Assembly (NCBI GenBank): GCA_002401965.1
Contig: NVUR01000025.1
Span: 1-48,220 of the forward strand
Source of the DNA: Alphaproteobacteria bacterium
Lineage (GTDB): Bacteria; Pseudomonadota; Alphaproteobacteria; Micavibrionales; Micavibrionaceae
Length of the DNA stretch: 48,220 nucleotides
Reading direction: 5' to 3'
The position numbers were made by a program, and so were the translations under genes. Shown here one piece after another: positions 17,744 through 26,388 of this stretch. The notes beneath the pieces are model-generated. The model was given only the letters and a program-made list of their open reading frames with translations. It was not told where the DNA came from and did not search any database. Position 1 is the stretch's first letter; the number at the start of each line of letters is the position of its first letter.

Positions 17744-19180
17744 TTAAAACAAGGACGTTGCCGCAATCATCGCGCCATCTAAAATCGTATTCGGGGAGAA
17801 GATAAAGCCAAAGACCAGCAACATTGAAATCAGAAGAACAACACGTTTCCCTAAATTCATGCCTTCATCAAATGGGTCAGCAGCCTCATCAAAGAACATC
17901 ACTTTGATAATCCGCAGATAGTAATACGCCGCCACAACAGAGGCCAATATACCAAGCGTTGCAAGCACGTAAAGCTCACTTTCGATTGCAGCCTGGAAAA
18001 TGAATAACTTACCAAAGAACCCTGCCAATGGTGGAATACCGCTCATCGAGAACATTAGGACAGCCATTGAGTAGGCCAGAATTGGATTATTCTTGGAAAA
18101 ACCGGATAGATCACTGATTTTTTCAACCGCAAGACCGTTCCTGCGCATGAACAAGATGATAGAGAAAGAACCCGCAGTCATCGCCAAATAGATAAAAAGG
18201 AACACAAGCACTGCACCAACACCTTGCGATGTTCCCGCAACAATACCAATCATCGCATAGCCCATATTTCCGATTGAGCTGTATGCAAACAGGCGTTTGA
18301 TATTATCTTGCGCGATTGCAGCGAATGACCCAACAACCAGCGAGGCAATCGACATGAAGTACAAAATTTGCATCCATTGATCCGCGGCAGGTGCAAATGG
18401 GCCGAAAAGCAAGCGCATTAACAATCCCAATGCTGCAATTTTAGGAACAATAGCGAAGAACGCCGTTACACATGTTGGCGCGCCCTCATAAACATCTGGT
18501 GTCCACATATGGAACGGAACAGCAGATATTTTAAACGCCATAGCCACCAGCACAAACACCATTCCGACAACAACTCCCGGTGGGATCAGCGGCAAATTAG
18601 CTAGAGTATTTTGTACCGTTGTAAAATCTACAGAACCGACAAAACCATAAATAAGTGATATACCGAACAACAACATTCCTGAGGAAAGCGCGCCTAGAAT
18701 GAAGTACTTCGTGGCCGCTTCACCTGAGCGCAGGGAGTTTCTATGGAATGCTGCGAGGACGTAAAGTGCCAAAGATTGCAGTTCCAACGCCATATAAAGG
18801 CTTAGAAAATTATTTGCTGAAACCATAAGCATCATGCCAATACCAGCAAAAACAACAAGAACTGGATATTCAAAACGGGCGATACGTTCTTGATATAAAT
18901 ACTGAACGGACAAAGCCAAGGATGCTATTAACCCTAATAAAATCAACAGCTTCATAACACCGGCGAACTGATCCATTACCAGCATATCATTGAGGATATA
19001 TTGTGTGCTCCAATCCCCCTTCATTAGAAGGACAGCCGCGATAACAAAGCTGACACAGGCAGACCAGCAAATAACATCCGTACTACGGTTGCCTTGGAAA
19101 ACACCGAGCATCAAAAAGCCCATACCAGTCAGAGCAAGGAAAATCTCAGGAAGAATCAACATGATATTTAAATCATCCAT
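17744..19180 (-). CDS. nuoN: NADH-quinone oxidoreductase subunit N
   Basis: Proton-pumping, antiporter-like membrane subunit of complex I, 478 residues with about 14 membrane helices. It belongs to the Proton_antipo_M family; landmarks are LELQSLALYVLAAFHR, the lysine-bearing AFKISAVPFHMWTPDVYEGAPT and IGNMGYAMIGI, with conserved charged residues in the pump half-channels. The stop codon of nuoM overlaps its ATG by one base (TAATG), indicating translational coupling. Confidence 0.95.
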   Translation of the reverse strand: MDDLNIMLILPEIFLALTGMGFLMLGVFQGNRSTDVICWSACVSFVIAAVLLMKGDWSTQYILNDMLVMDQFAGVMKLLILLGLIASLALSVQYLYQERIARFEYPVLVVFAGIGMMLMVSANNFLSLYMALELQSLALYVLAAFHRNSLRSGEAATKYFILGALSSGMLLFGISLIYGFVGSVDFTTVQNTLANLPLIPPGVVVGMVFVLVAMAFKISAVPFHMWTPDVYEGAPTCVTAFFAIVPKIAALGLLMRLLFGPFAPAADQWMQILYFMSIASLVVGSFAAIAQDNIKRLFAYSSIGNMGYAMIGIVAGTSQGVGAVLVFLFIYLAMTAGSFSIILFMRRNGLAVEKISDLSGFSKNNPILAYSMAVLMFSMSGIPPLAGFFGKLFIFQAAIESELYVLATLGILASVVAAYYYLRIIKVMFFDEAADPFDEGMNLGKRVVLLISMLLVFGFIFSPNTILDGAMIAATSLF

Positions 19181-20733
19181 TATTCACCCTCCTCTTCTTC
19201 AGTATTTGTGTTTTCAGGACCAAAAGAGGCTTGTTCCGGTGTGGCCTCTACGGCTTCATAAATTGATACAATTTCAGTCACTGCTGGCGATATCCTGCTT
19301 AGGACAACATTCGGAAACACACCAAGGTAAAACACAAGAATTGCCAAAGGAATGAAAATCGACTTTTCCATAGGAGTCAAATCCTTCATTTCCGCTGCGT
19401 CTTTATTATCCTGTGGACCAAAGATAACGCGTCTATAAAGAACCAACATATAGGCCGCACCCAAAACAACGCCTGTTGTAGCAAAGGCCGCGACCACAGT
19501 ATTCACCTGGAACGTGCCAAGCAATGACAGGAATTCACCAACAAAACCACTCGTACCCGGCAGACCGACAGAACCTAGAGTGAATATCATAAAGAATGTT
19601 GCATAGATGGGCATGTTTTTAACAAGACCGCCGTAGCTACCAATTTCACGTGTATGCAAACGATCGTAAACAACACCAACACACAGGAATAACGCGGCAG
19701 AAATAACGCCGTGGCTAATCATTTGGAATACCGCGCCCTCAAGGCCTTGCTGGGTAAAGGAAAAAATACCGAGCGTAACAAAACCCATATGCGCGACAGA
19801 AGAGTAAGCAATTAGCTTTTTCATATCTTCTTGTACTAACGCGACAAGTGATGTGTAGATAATTGCGATCACACTGAACCACATAACGAATTCCGCGTAA
19901 TAGAGGCTGGCCTCGGGCAACATAGGAACAGAGAACCGCAAAAATCCATAACCACCCATTTTCAGCAATACACCCGCCAATATCACAGACCCCGCAGTTG
20001 GAGCCTCAACATGGGCATCGGGTAGCCATGTATGAACCGGCCACATCGGCATTTTAACCGCGAAGCTCGCAAAGAACGCCAGCCATATCCATTTTTGCAT
20101 CTCAAAACCAACAGGGTTTGCAATCAAAGTCGGAATATCCGTTGTCCCAGTTTGCACATAGAGCATCAATAACGCCAACAGCATCAAAACCGAGCCAAGC
20201 AGCGTATAGAGGAAAAACTTATAGGATGCGTAGACGCGATTTTTACCGCCCCAAATCCCGATAATCAAGAACATTGGAATCAAGACGCCCTCAAAGAACA
20301 CATAGAACAGAATAGAATCCAATGCCGCGAACGTTCCAATCATGAAACTTTCAAGCACAAGGAAGGCAATCATATATTCTTTGATACGGGTTTTAACGCT
20401 GTTCCAACTGGCCAAAATACAGATCGGCGTCAGGAAGACCGAAAGCAAAATAAAGAACACAGATATACCGTCAATACCAAGGTGATAGCTAATCCCTGCG
20501 CTTTGAAACCATGTATATTGCTCTTCAAATTGAAAGCCAGATGCTTTGGGATCAAAATTTTGATACATGAACAGGCCAAAAGCCAGAATAAAGAGCGAGC
20601 CAAACAAGGACAGGTGTTTGATATTTTTCTCGACAATGGCCTCTTCACCCTTTTCACCACGTATCAATGCCACCATTGCGGCGCAAATTAGCGGTAAAAA
20701 AATCATAATAGAGAGAATAGGAGGCATATTCAT
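19180..20733 (-). CDS. nuoM: NADH-quinone oxidoreductase subunit M
   Basis: Second antiporter-like membrane subunit of complex I, 517 residues. Family landmarks are [16 protein letters not shown], the glutamate helix [41 protein letters not shown] with its conserved lysine, and [14 protein letters not shown]. The C-terminus is an acidic tail (NTEEEEGE). It overlaps nuoL by 4 bases at its start and nuoN by 1 base at its end. Confidence 0.96.
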   Translation of the reverse strand: MNMPPILSIMIFLPLICAAMVALIRGEKGEEAIVEKNIKHLSLFGSLFILAFGLFMYQNFDPKASGFQFEEQYTWFQSAGISYHLGIDGISVFFILLSVFLTPICILASWNSVKTRIKEYMIAFLVLESFMIGTFAALDSILFYVFFEGVLIPMFLIIGIWGGKNRVYASYKFFLYTLLGSVLMLLALLMLYVQTGTTDIPTLIANPVGFEMQKWIWLAFFASFAVKMPMWPVHTWLPDAHVEAPTAGSVILAGVLLKMGGYGFLRFSVPMLPEASLYYAEFVMWFSVIAIIYTSLVALVQEDMKKLIAYSSVAHMGFVTLGIFSFTQQGLEGAVFQMISHGVISAALFLCVGVVYDRLHTREIGSYGGLVKNMPIYATFFMIFTLGSVGLPGTSGFVGEFLSLLGTFQVNTVVAAFATTGVVLGAAYMLVLYRRVIFGPQDNKDAAEMKDLTPMEKSIFIPLAILVFYLGVFPNVVLSRISPAVTEIVSIYEAVEATPEQASFGPENTNTEEEEGE

Positions 20734-22844
20734 CGTATCAATCCCTCCACATTTTGTATGTTAGAAACGGAATAAAATGACGGATCAGCCTTTAACACGA
20801 ACCATGTGATAATCGTGATAAAGGCAATAATCATGACAAGCGCATATTGGTAAACATAACCGCTCTGGAATTTGGAGAGCCCTTTGGCAAAGCGAGAGGA
20901 AACAGCGGCGACACCATCCGCACCGATACGATCAATAATCACCTTATCGCTGCGCCAAAAAAGACGTCCCAAAGCCAATGATTTTGTTACAACAAGGCAA
21001 TGATAAATAGGGTCAAAGAACCATTTATTAAAGAATAGAACGTGCAAGGGCTTAAATATACGTACAATTATTGCAGCACTGCCCGGCTTCACCATATAAA
21101 TTAAATAAGCCAATAAGATGCCTAATACGCCGACAGCCGTCGGCATTTTCTTAACCCAAAATGGTGCGGAGTGAGCGGCTTCTACTGTATCATTATGCGG
21201 CAGGACTTTGATTGCGTCATGCCAAAAATATTCTTTTGACCAGACATTTACATCCAGAGATGAACGATGATGTGTTTCACTTTCATGAGTATCAGAGCCA
21301 TGTTCATCGCCAGCAGCAGGAGTTATTTCAGCATGTGTTTCGGCCGATGCATGATGTTCTGTCGATGATCCAACAAAACCACCATAGAACACAATACCTG
21401 CCAGCATAGCACCTGTTGCCAAAACGATCAGAGGCATCAACATAATAGAAGGTGATTCATGTACGTGGCTCATCACTTTTTCACTGGCGCGTGGCGCGCC
21501 GTGAAACGTCATTATAATCAAACGCCAGCTATAAAACGCAGTCATAAATGCGGCTGCAATCCCCATCCAATAGGCATAATCACCAAACCAAGTATGATCG
21601 GCCCATGCTGACTCAAGAATAATATCCTTTGAGAAGTACCCGGCAAACGGCCACACACCAGCCAAAGCCAGAGAACCTATCCACATCATCGCATAGGTCA
21701 CTGGAATCTTCTTCCACAGACCACCCATATTACGCATATCTTGCTCATCTGACATTGCATGAATAACTGAACCTGCACCAAGGAACAGCAATGCCTTAAA
21801 GAACGCGTGGGTCATCAGATGGAAAATCGCTGCACCATAGGCAGAAACGCCAAGCGCAAAGAACATATATCCTAGTTGGCTCATTGTTGAATAAGCAATA
21901 ACGCGCTTAATATCATTTTGCGTCAAAGCAATTGTTGCTGCGACAAAGGCGGTCGTTGCACCGACGACAGTTACAACCATTGAAGCGATAGGCGCGTATT
22001 CAAACACCGGTGAAAACCGCGCGACAAGGAACACACCCGCCGTCACCATCGTCGCGGCGTGAATAAGCGCGGAGACAGGCGTTGGTCCCTCCATCGCATC
22101 AGGAAGCCATGTATGCAAGCCAAGCTGCGCCGATTTCCCCATCGCGCCAATAAACAACAACAGGCAAATCACAGTTAGTGCATGCAACTCAAAACCAAGG
22201 AAGCTCATGGTCGTCGCGGCATGCTGTTCCGCATTTTCAAAAATAGTATCAAATTCGATGCTGCCGAACACAACGAAGATCGCCATAATTCCGAGAGCCA
22301 AACCGAAGTCACCGATACGGTTCACAACGAATGCTTTTTGCGCTGCTGCGTTGGCCGAATGCTTATGATTCCAGAAACCAATTAATAGATAAGAGGCGAC
22401 ACCAACCCCCTCCCAACCAAAGAAGAGCTGCAACAAATTATCAGATGTTACCAGCATCAGCATCGCAAAAGTAAACAAGCTGAGATACGCCATGAACCGC
22501 CCTTTACAGGGATCATGGCTCATATAACCGACGGAATAGACATGCACACATGCGGATACAATATTAACAACGCACATCATAACAATGGCAAGCTGATCAA
22601 TTTTCAATGCCCACTGAACGGTAAAATCACCTGAGGTTATCCAGTTGGCAAGAACTGTCGAATATGCAGCATCAACCATGTTTTCAGTTAAAATAACATC
22701 AAAGAACAATGAGATAGACGACAACGCTGCAACGATAACTGCCATACAGGTAATGAACTGACACCCCTTATCGCCGATATTCTTACCGAATAACCCCGCA
22801 ATTAAAAAAGCGAACAAAGGCGGGAAGACTGCTAATAGTTCCAT
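20730..22844 (-). CDS. nuoL: NADH-quinone oxidoreductase subunit L
   Basis: Largest antiporter-like subunit of complex I, 704 residues. The family pattern includes [21 protein letters not shown] with its lysine, [29 protein letters not shown] (split over two helices) and [14 protein letters not shown]. The long C-terminal lateral helix is expected after residue 560. A histidine/glutamate-rich stretch of about 35 residues around 485-520 ([26 protein letters not shown]) lies in the loop before it and is longer and richer in His than I expect. Three bases separate it from nuoK. Confidence 0.96.
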   Translation of the reverse strand: MELLAVFPPLFAFLIAGLFGKNIGDKGCQFITCMAVIVAALSSISLFFDVILTENMVDAAYSTVLANWITSGDFTVQWALKIDQLAIVMMCVVNIVSACVHVYSVGYMSHDPCKGRFMAYLSLFTFAMLMLVTSDNLLQLFFGWEGVGVASYLLIGFWNHKHSANAAAQKAFVVNRIGDFGLALGIMAIFVVFGSIEFDTIFENAEQHAATTMSFLGFELHALTVICLLLFIGAMGKSAQLGLHTWLPDAMEGPTPVSALIHAATMVTAGVFLVARFSPVFEYAPIASMVVTVVGATTAFVAATIALTQNDIKRVIAYSTMSQLGYMFFALGVSAYGAAIFHLMTHAFFKALLFLGAGSVIHAMSDEQDMRNMGGLWKKIPVTYAMMWIGSLALAGVWPFAGYFSKDIILESAWADHTWFGDYAYWMGIAAAFMTAFYSWRLIIMTFHGAPRASEKVMSHVHESPSIMLMPLIVLATGAMLAGIVFYGGFVGSSTEHHASAETHAEITPAAGDEHGSDTHESETHHRSSLDVNVWSKEYFWHDAIKVLPHNDTVEAAHSAPFWVKKMPTAVGVLGILLAYLIYMVKPGSAAIIVRIFKPLHVLFFNKWFFDPIYHCLVVTKSLALGRLFWRSDKVIIDRIGADGVAAVSSRFAKGLSKFQSGYVYQYALVMIIAFITIITWFVLKADPSFYSVSNIQNVEGLIR

Positions 22845-22847
22845 AAT

Positions 22848-23168
22848 CTATCCCTTCATCTCTGATAAATCTTCCACGGCGATAGAGCCTTTATTACGGA
22901 AGAACACAACCAATATCGCGAGACCAATCGCGGCTTCTGCGGCGGCAACGGTCAAAATAAACATAACAAAAACCTGTCCCACCAAATCATCAAGATAAGC
23001 AGAGAATGTAATAAAATTTATATTAACCGCCAACAGCATAAGTTCAATTGACATCAATATAACAATGACGTTTTTTCGGTTCAAAAATATTCCAAACACA
23101 CCAACCGTAAAGATAATTCCTGCGAGAATAAGGAAATGCGTCATACTGATATTTACAAGCGTCTCCAT
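22848..23168 (-). CDS. nuoK: NADH-quinone oxidoreductase subunit K
   Basis: Small membrane subunit of complex I (106 residues, three helices), homologous to mrpC. It shows the two conserved membrane glutamates in [13 protein letters not shown] and [11 protein letters not shown] that belong to the central hydrophilic axis. The spacing of 2-3 bases to nuoJ and nuoL is normal for this operon. Confidence 0.95.
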   Translation of the reverse strand: METLVNISMTHFLILAGIIFTVGVFGIFLNRKNVIVILMSIELMLLAVNINFITFSAYLDDLVGQVFVMFILTVAAAEAAIGLAILVVFFRNKGSIAVEDLSEMKG

Positions 23169-23170
23169 AC

Positions 23171-23785
23171 CTATGCCCCTGTTCCCGATGATATTTTTTT
23201 AACTTCCAAAACATCAGATGCTTTTCTTGCATGTTGATCCGAAACTTTTTGCTTGCGAATCCCTGGACGCGTACGATGCGTCAAAACGATTGCACCAATC
23301 ATCGCCACAAACAATATCAAGCCTGACATCTGAAATGGAAAAATATAATCTGTATACAGCACCAATCCCAGAGCCTCCGAGTTTTGTGCATCACCAAATC
23401 CAGACATAGGAAGCGCAGCATTCTGGATAACATCAGGAGAAAACTGCCAATAGGTGTAAATGGTTACAAACTCAAACAACAAGATTCCACCGATAACAAT
23501 CCCTAGTGGAATATATTGCATCCCGCCCTTTCGTAAATCAGCAAAATTAATATCAAGCATCATAACAACAAACAGGAACAATACGGCAACCGCGCCAACA
23601 TAAACAATGACAAGAATCATAGCGATGAATTCAGCACCTAAAAGAATAAATATTCCCGCGGCATTAAAGAAACCGAGTATAAGAAACAAGACAGAATGCA
23701 CAGGGTTACGCGCCGTAATAACCATCAAAGCGCTTACAACTAAAATTCCAGCAAATAAATAAAAGGCGAGTGCCTGTATGACCAT
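23171..23785 (-). CDS. nuoJ: NADH-quinone oxidoreductase subunit J
   Basis: Membrane subunit of complex I, 204 residues with five helices. The conserved pattern [49 protein letters not shown] places the flexible pi-bulge helix around residues 50-75. The C-terminal 35 residues are charged and cytoplasmic. Unusually, it is cut off from nuoI by a 594-base region holding an opposite-strand gene. It must therefore be transcribed through that region or from a promoter in 23786-24099. A weak minus-strand candidate is TTGCGG, 17 bases, TAGAAA. Confidence 0.95.
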   Translation of the reverse strand: MVIQALAFYLFAGILVVSALMVITARNPVHSVLFLILGFFNAAGIFILLGAEFIAMILVIVYVGAVAVLFLFVVMMLDINFADLRKGGMQYIPLGIVIGGILLFEFVTIYTYWQFSPDVIQNAALPMSGFGDAQNSEALGLVLYTDYIFPFQMSGLILFVAMIGAIVLTHRTRPGIRKQKVSDQHARKASDVLEVKKISSGTGA

Positions 23786-23896
23786 CGAAATGTCTCTATT
23801 CTTATTCGTCTTATTTTCTAATCTTTTCTTAGCGTTACCGCAAGGTCAGAAATCAAAAAACATTATCTATTTTTGCTTTTTATGCTGATTTATCAA

Positions 23897-23956
23897 GTAA
23901 AAAGACGCAGTATTTTCTTAATACTCACGGATTATATAAATGTGCTGCGTTTTTAC
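23897..23956. repeat. Nested hairpin between nuoJ and the small gene
   Basis: Outer arms GTAAAAA+CGCAG (with a two-base GA bulge) and CTGCG+TTTTTAC enclose a second perfect hairpin, AGTATT-TTCTT-AATACT, at 23909-23925. The plus-strand reading ends in a T run, so it could act as a weak terminator for plus-strand transcripts, or as a processing site in a nuo mRNA that runs through. Confidence 0.5.
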
Positions 23957-24033
23957 GCTCAATCCCACGAAAATAACGCATAGATATAGAGCAGTACTTC
24001 CACGCCTGACTTTAGATGCAAAACGCCACAAAT

Positions 24034-24070
24034 TTGACAAATACGATATAATATTGATACTAATATTGAT
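24034..24070 (+). promoter_or_regulatory. Promoter-like region with tandem 10-base repeat
   Basis: A consensus TTGACA at 24034-24039 is followed by two copies of TAATATTGAT (24049-24058 and 24061-24070), 12 bases apart, just ahead of the small gene. A -10 at standard spacing would be TACTAA (a 3 of 6 match); the better-looking TATAAT lies too close. The tandem repeat could be an operator, though AT-rich sequence makes this weak. Confidence 0.35.
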
Positions 24071-24099
24071 GTAAAAAAATATAATTAGGGTGCTGTACA

Positions 24100-24351
24100 A
24101 TGGAACAAAAAAAATACTTATTTAATGAAGTAAGCCTGTCCAATGGAGAAAATGAGAATGGGGCATTTTTGCCACATGCAATCTTTAAAAATGATGATAA
24201 TGACGTAAAGAAATTCACGGGAAAACAGCTTGAAAACTTAGAAAAAAATCCACGTGAAGCTCTGGATGAAGTAGGTATTTCAATCGATCAAATATCCATC
24301 GCCAGAGAAGAACTGGACAAGCTGGCGAAATACTCGACTATAGAGCCTTAA
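24100..24351 (+). CDS. Small protein of unknown function inserted in the nuo operon
   Basis: An 83-residue, acidic, soluble protein that I do not recognise. It has no membrane segment or signal peptide; the second half (about 38-78) is predicted helical, with regular Lys/Glu/Leu spacing (KQLENLEKNPREALDEVG, then QISIAREELDKLAKY). AGGG lies 9 bases ahead of the ATG, and a promoter-like region precedes it. It is on the opposite strand to the surrounding complex I genes, tail to tail with nuoI (28 bases apart). This suggests an insertion into the operon. Whether it is translated is unproven; good start signals and normal codons favour it. Confidence 0.6.
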   Translation: MEQKKYLFNEVSLSNGENENGAFLPHAIFKNDDNDVKKFTGKQLENLEKNPREALDEVGISIDQISIAREELDKLAKYSTIEP

Positions 24352-24379
24352 AATATAGAACCCTAAGACTCATAACGAT

Positions 24380-24862
24380 CTAACGATATGGCGCATCGGC
24401 AACGATGTTAGCCGCGATTTGTGCTTCCCAACGGTCACCGTTATCCAGCAGCTTTTCTTTATTATAGTAAAGCTCTTCACGGGTTTCAGTTGCGAATTCA
24501 AAATTAGGCCCCTCAACAATAGCATCAACGGGGCAGGCTTCCTGACATAGACCGCAGTAAATACATTTGGTCATATCGATATCATATTTCGTTGTACGGC
24601 GAGAGCCATCTTCGCGGGGTTCTGCCTCTATTGTTATCGCCAAAGCTGGGCAAATGGCCTCGCATAATTTACAAGCGATACAGCGTTCTTCACCATTGGG
24701 ATAACGGCGCAAAGCGTGCTCTCCGCGGAAACGCGGGGAAATTGGGCCTTTTTCATAGGGGTAGTTAATCGTCACTTTGGGTACGAAAAACATATATTTA
24801 AGGGTTAGTAAGAACCCTTTCACAATTTCGGTTAAGAAAAATGCACGTGCAAGTCTATCCAT
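24380..24862 (-). CDS. nuoI: NADH-quinone oxidoreductase subunit I
   Basis: Peripheral-arm subunit of complex I carrying clusters N6a and N6b. In 160 residues there are two 8Fe-ferredoxin-type motifs: [12 protein letters not shown] (Cys61, 64, 67, 71) and [12 protein letters not shown] (Cys100, 103, 106, 110). An amphipathic N-terminal helix contacts the membrane. Its start overlaps the stop of nuoH. Downstream, the operon is interrupted before nuoJ. Confidence 0.96.
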   Translation of the reverse strand: MDRLARAFFLTEIVKGFLLTLKYMFFVPKVTINYPYEKGPISPRFRGEHALRRYPNGEERCIACKLCEAICPALAITIEAEPREDGSRRTTKYDIDMTKCIYCGLCQEACPVDAIVEGPNFEFATETREELYYNKEKLLDNGDRWEAQIAANIVADAPYR

Positions 24863-25977
24863 TATTCTGCTTCCTTCTTATCCGCTTCCGTGACATCAAC
24901 AACAGCATTCATCACAATGACATGTTCGGCTTTTACGGCAGCAGCAGCCTCACGCTGCCCTGGTAAAGCATTAAACGTCATAAGCATCCCCGCGACAAAA
25001 ACGACCCAAGCCAAAGTAAAGGGCAAGAATACTTTCCAGCCAAGGCGCATTAATTGGTCATATCTGAAACGTGGCAATGTTGCCCGTGCCCAGATATAGA
25101 AGAACAACACAGAGCATATTTTCAAAGCAAACCAGATGATGCCGGGGATAAAACTGATAGGCTCTAATCCGAATGGAGGCAACCAACCGCCCAAGAACAA
25201 AATAGTCGTCAATGCGCTCATTAGAATCATATTTGCGTATTCACCTAAGAAGAACAACGCATAGGTCATGGCCGAATATTCCACCATAAATCCGCCTGTA
25301 ATCTCTGATTCGCCCTCTGGTAAATCAAAAGGACAGCGATTAGTCTCCGCCAGAATAGAAATCAGGAACACGATCAACATAGGAAACAGCATGATTTGCA
25401 CCCATATTGGGCGCGGTGCCAAAACAATTTCCTGTAAGTTTAATGATCCCGTGACCAGCAACACACAAACAATAATCAAGCCCATAGATACTTCGTAAGA
25501 AATCATTTGCGAGGCAGAACGAAGCCCCCCAAGAAAAGCGTAGCGCGAGTTAGACGCCCAACCAGCCATCAAAACACCGTAAACACCCATTGATGAAATT
25601 GCAAATAAATACAAAATCCCGACATTAAGGTTCGCCAGTACCCAGCCCTTATCAAACGGAATAACCACCCATGCAATCAAAGACAAAGCGAACAACATCA
25701 TCGGTGCCAACAAGAACACAATGCGGTGCGCCTGTGAGGGAATGATCGTTTCTTTAGAGAACAGCTTGATACCATCGGCTATTGGCTGCAACAAGCCAAA
25801 TGGGCCAACGGTCATTGGGCCTTGTCTGCGCTGCATCGCGCCCATGACCTTACGCTCCGCATAGGTCATATAAGCAACGGCAATCAACAATCCCATCACA
25901 ACAACCAAGGTGTAGACCACTGTTCTAAGGATCCAAAAGCTCCACGGGTCTGATAAAAATTCGTATAAAAGCTCCAT
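24862..25977 (-). CDS. nuoH: NADH-quinone oxidoreductase subunit H
   Basis: Membrane subunit that forms the quinone-binding cavity with NuoB and NuoD; 371 residues, eight helices. Signatures are [52 protein letters not shown] and [19 protein letters not shown]. About 35 extra residues follow the last helix, ending in a charged tail. The ATG follows directly on the TAG stop of the MazG-like gene with no gap, so the two are almost certainly on one transcript. Confidence 0.96.
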   Translation of the reverse strand: MELLYEFLSDPWSFWILRTVVYTLVVVMGLLIAVAYMTYAERKVMGAMQRRQGPMTVGPFGLLQPIADGIKLFSKETIIPSQAHRIVFLLAPMMLFALSLIAWVVIPFDKGWVLANLNVGILYLFAISSMGVYGVLMAGWASNSRYAFLGGLRSASQMISYEVSMGLIIVCVLLVTGSLNLQEIVLAPRPIWVQIMLFPMLIVFLISILAETNRCPFDLPEGESEITGGFMVEYSAMTYALFFLGEYANMILMSALTTILFLGGWLPPFGLEPISFIPGIIWFALKICSVLFFYIWARATLPRFRYDQLMRLGWKVFLPFTLAWVVFVAGMLMTFNALPGQREAAAAVKAEHVIVMNAVVDVTEADKKEAE

Positions 25978-26388
25978 CTAGGCGGCTTCCTCTTTATTCG
26001 TAACAAACTGCGCCATGTCGGGCTTAAAATAATCAGGCCCTTTTAAAACTTTACCATCGGATTCGCGGCGGATTGGTTTGCCATCCGCGCCCAACTTACT
26101 CATGTTAGAGCGATGTACTTCATCAAAAGCAGGAGTCTTTAAATGCGCCATGCCTAGGGATAAAAACGCACCATCCAGCACATATTGTAGATCAATCAAC
26201 GCATCCAGTGTTTCCACCATATCGCCCTGCTCTAAGGCTTCTTTAAGCTCATCCAGCTCTTCGGCTAGCAAATTTATGCGAAGATCATTGGTTTTTTCAT
26301 CCGAGATATGGGGCGCGTCCAAGACAGGCAAGCCATATGTTTCATGGAATTCCTGAACCTGATCTAATGTTGTTTTTTGCTCACTCAT
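25978..26388 (-). CDS. MazG-like nucleotide pyrophosphohydrolase inside the complex I operon
   Basis: A 136-residue all-alpha NTP pyrophosphohydrolase-type protein. It has the MazG metal-binding motif EExxE (Glu43, Glu44, Glu47) and, twelve residues on, ExxD (Glu59, Asp62). Then comes the tail FDEVHRSNMSKLGADGKPI with GKVLKGPDYFKPD, typical of a small single-domain subfamily common in phages and some bacteria. Such enzymes hydrolyse (d)NTPs to monophosphate and pyrophosphate; the substrate here is unknown. It overlaps the nuoG stop by one base (TAATG) and directly abuts nuoH, so it is translationally embedded in the operon. No complex I role is known for this family. Confidence 0.82.
   Translation of the reverse strand: MSEQKTTLDQVQEFHETYGLPVLDAPHISDEKTNDLRINLLAEELDELKEALEQGDMVETLDALIDLQYVLDGAFLSLGMAHLKTPAFDEVHRSNMSKLGADGKPIRRESDGKVLKGPDYFKPDMAQFVTNKEEAA

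Larger units (their letters stand above)
23786..24099. other. Intergenic region between nuoJ and a divergent small gene
   Basis: An AT-rich, 314-base stretch with no convincing gene. It holds a nested inverted repeat at 23897-23956, a TTGACA box at 24034 and a tandem TAATATTGAT motif at 24049-24070. Promoters for nuoJ (minus) and for the small gene (plus) should both lie here. Confidence 0.6.

Noticed and set aside
23918-24100. Minus-strand 60-residue open frame ahead of nuoJ
   Set aside because: It overlaps the nested hairpin and the promoter-like region, and has no ribosome site.
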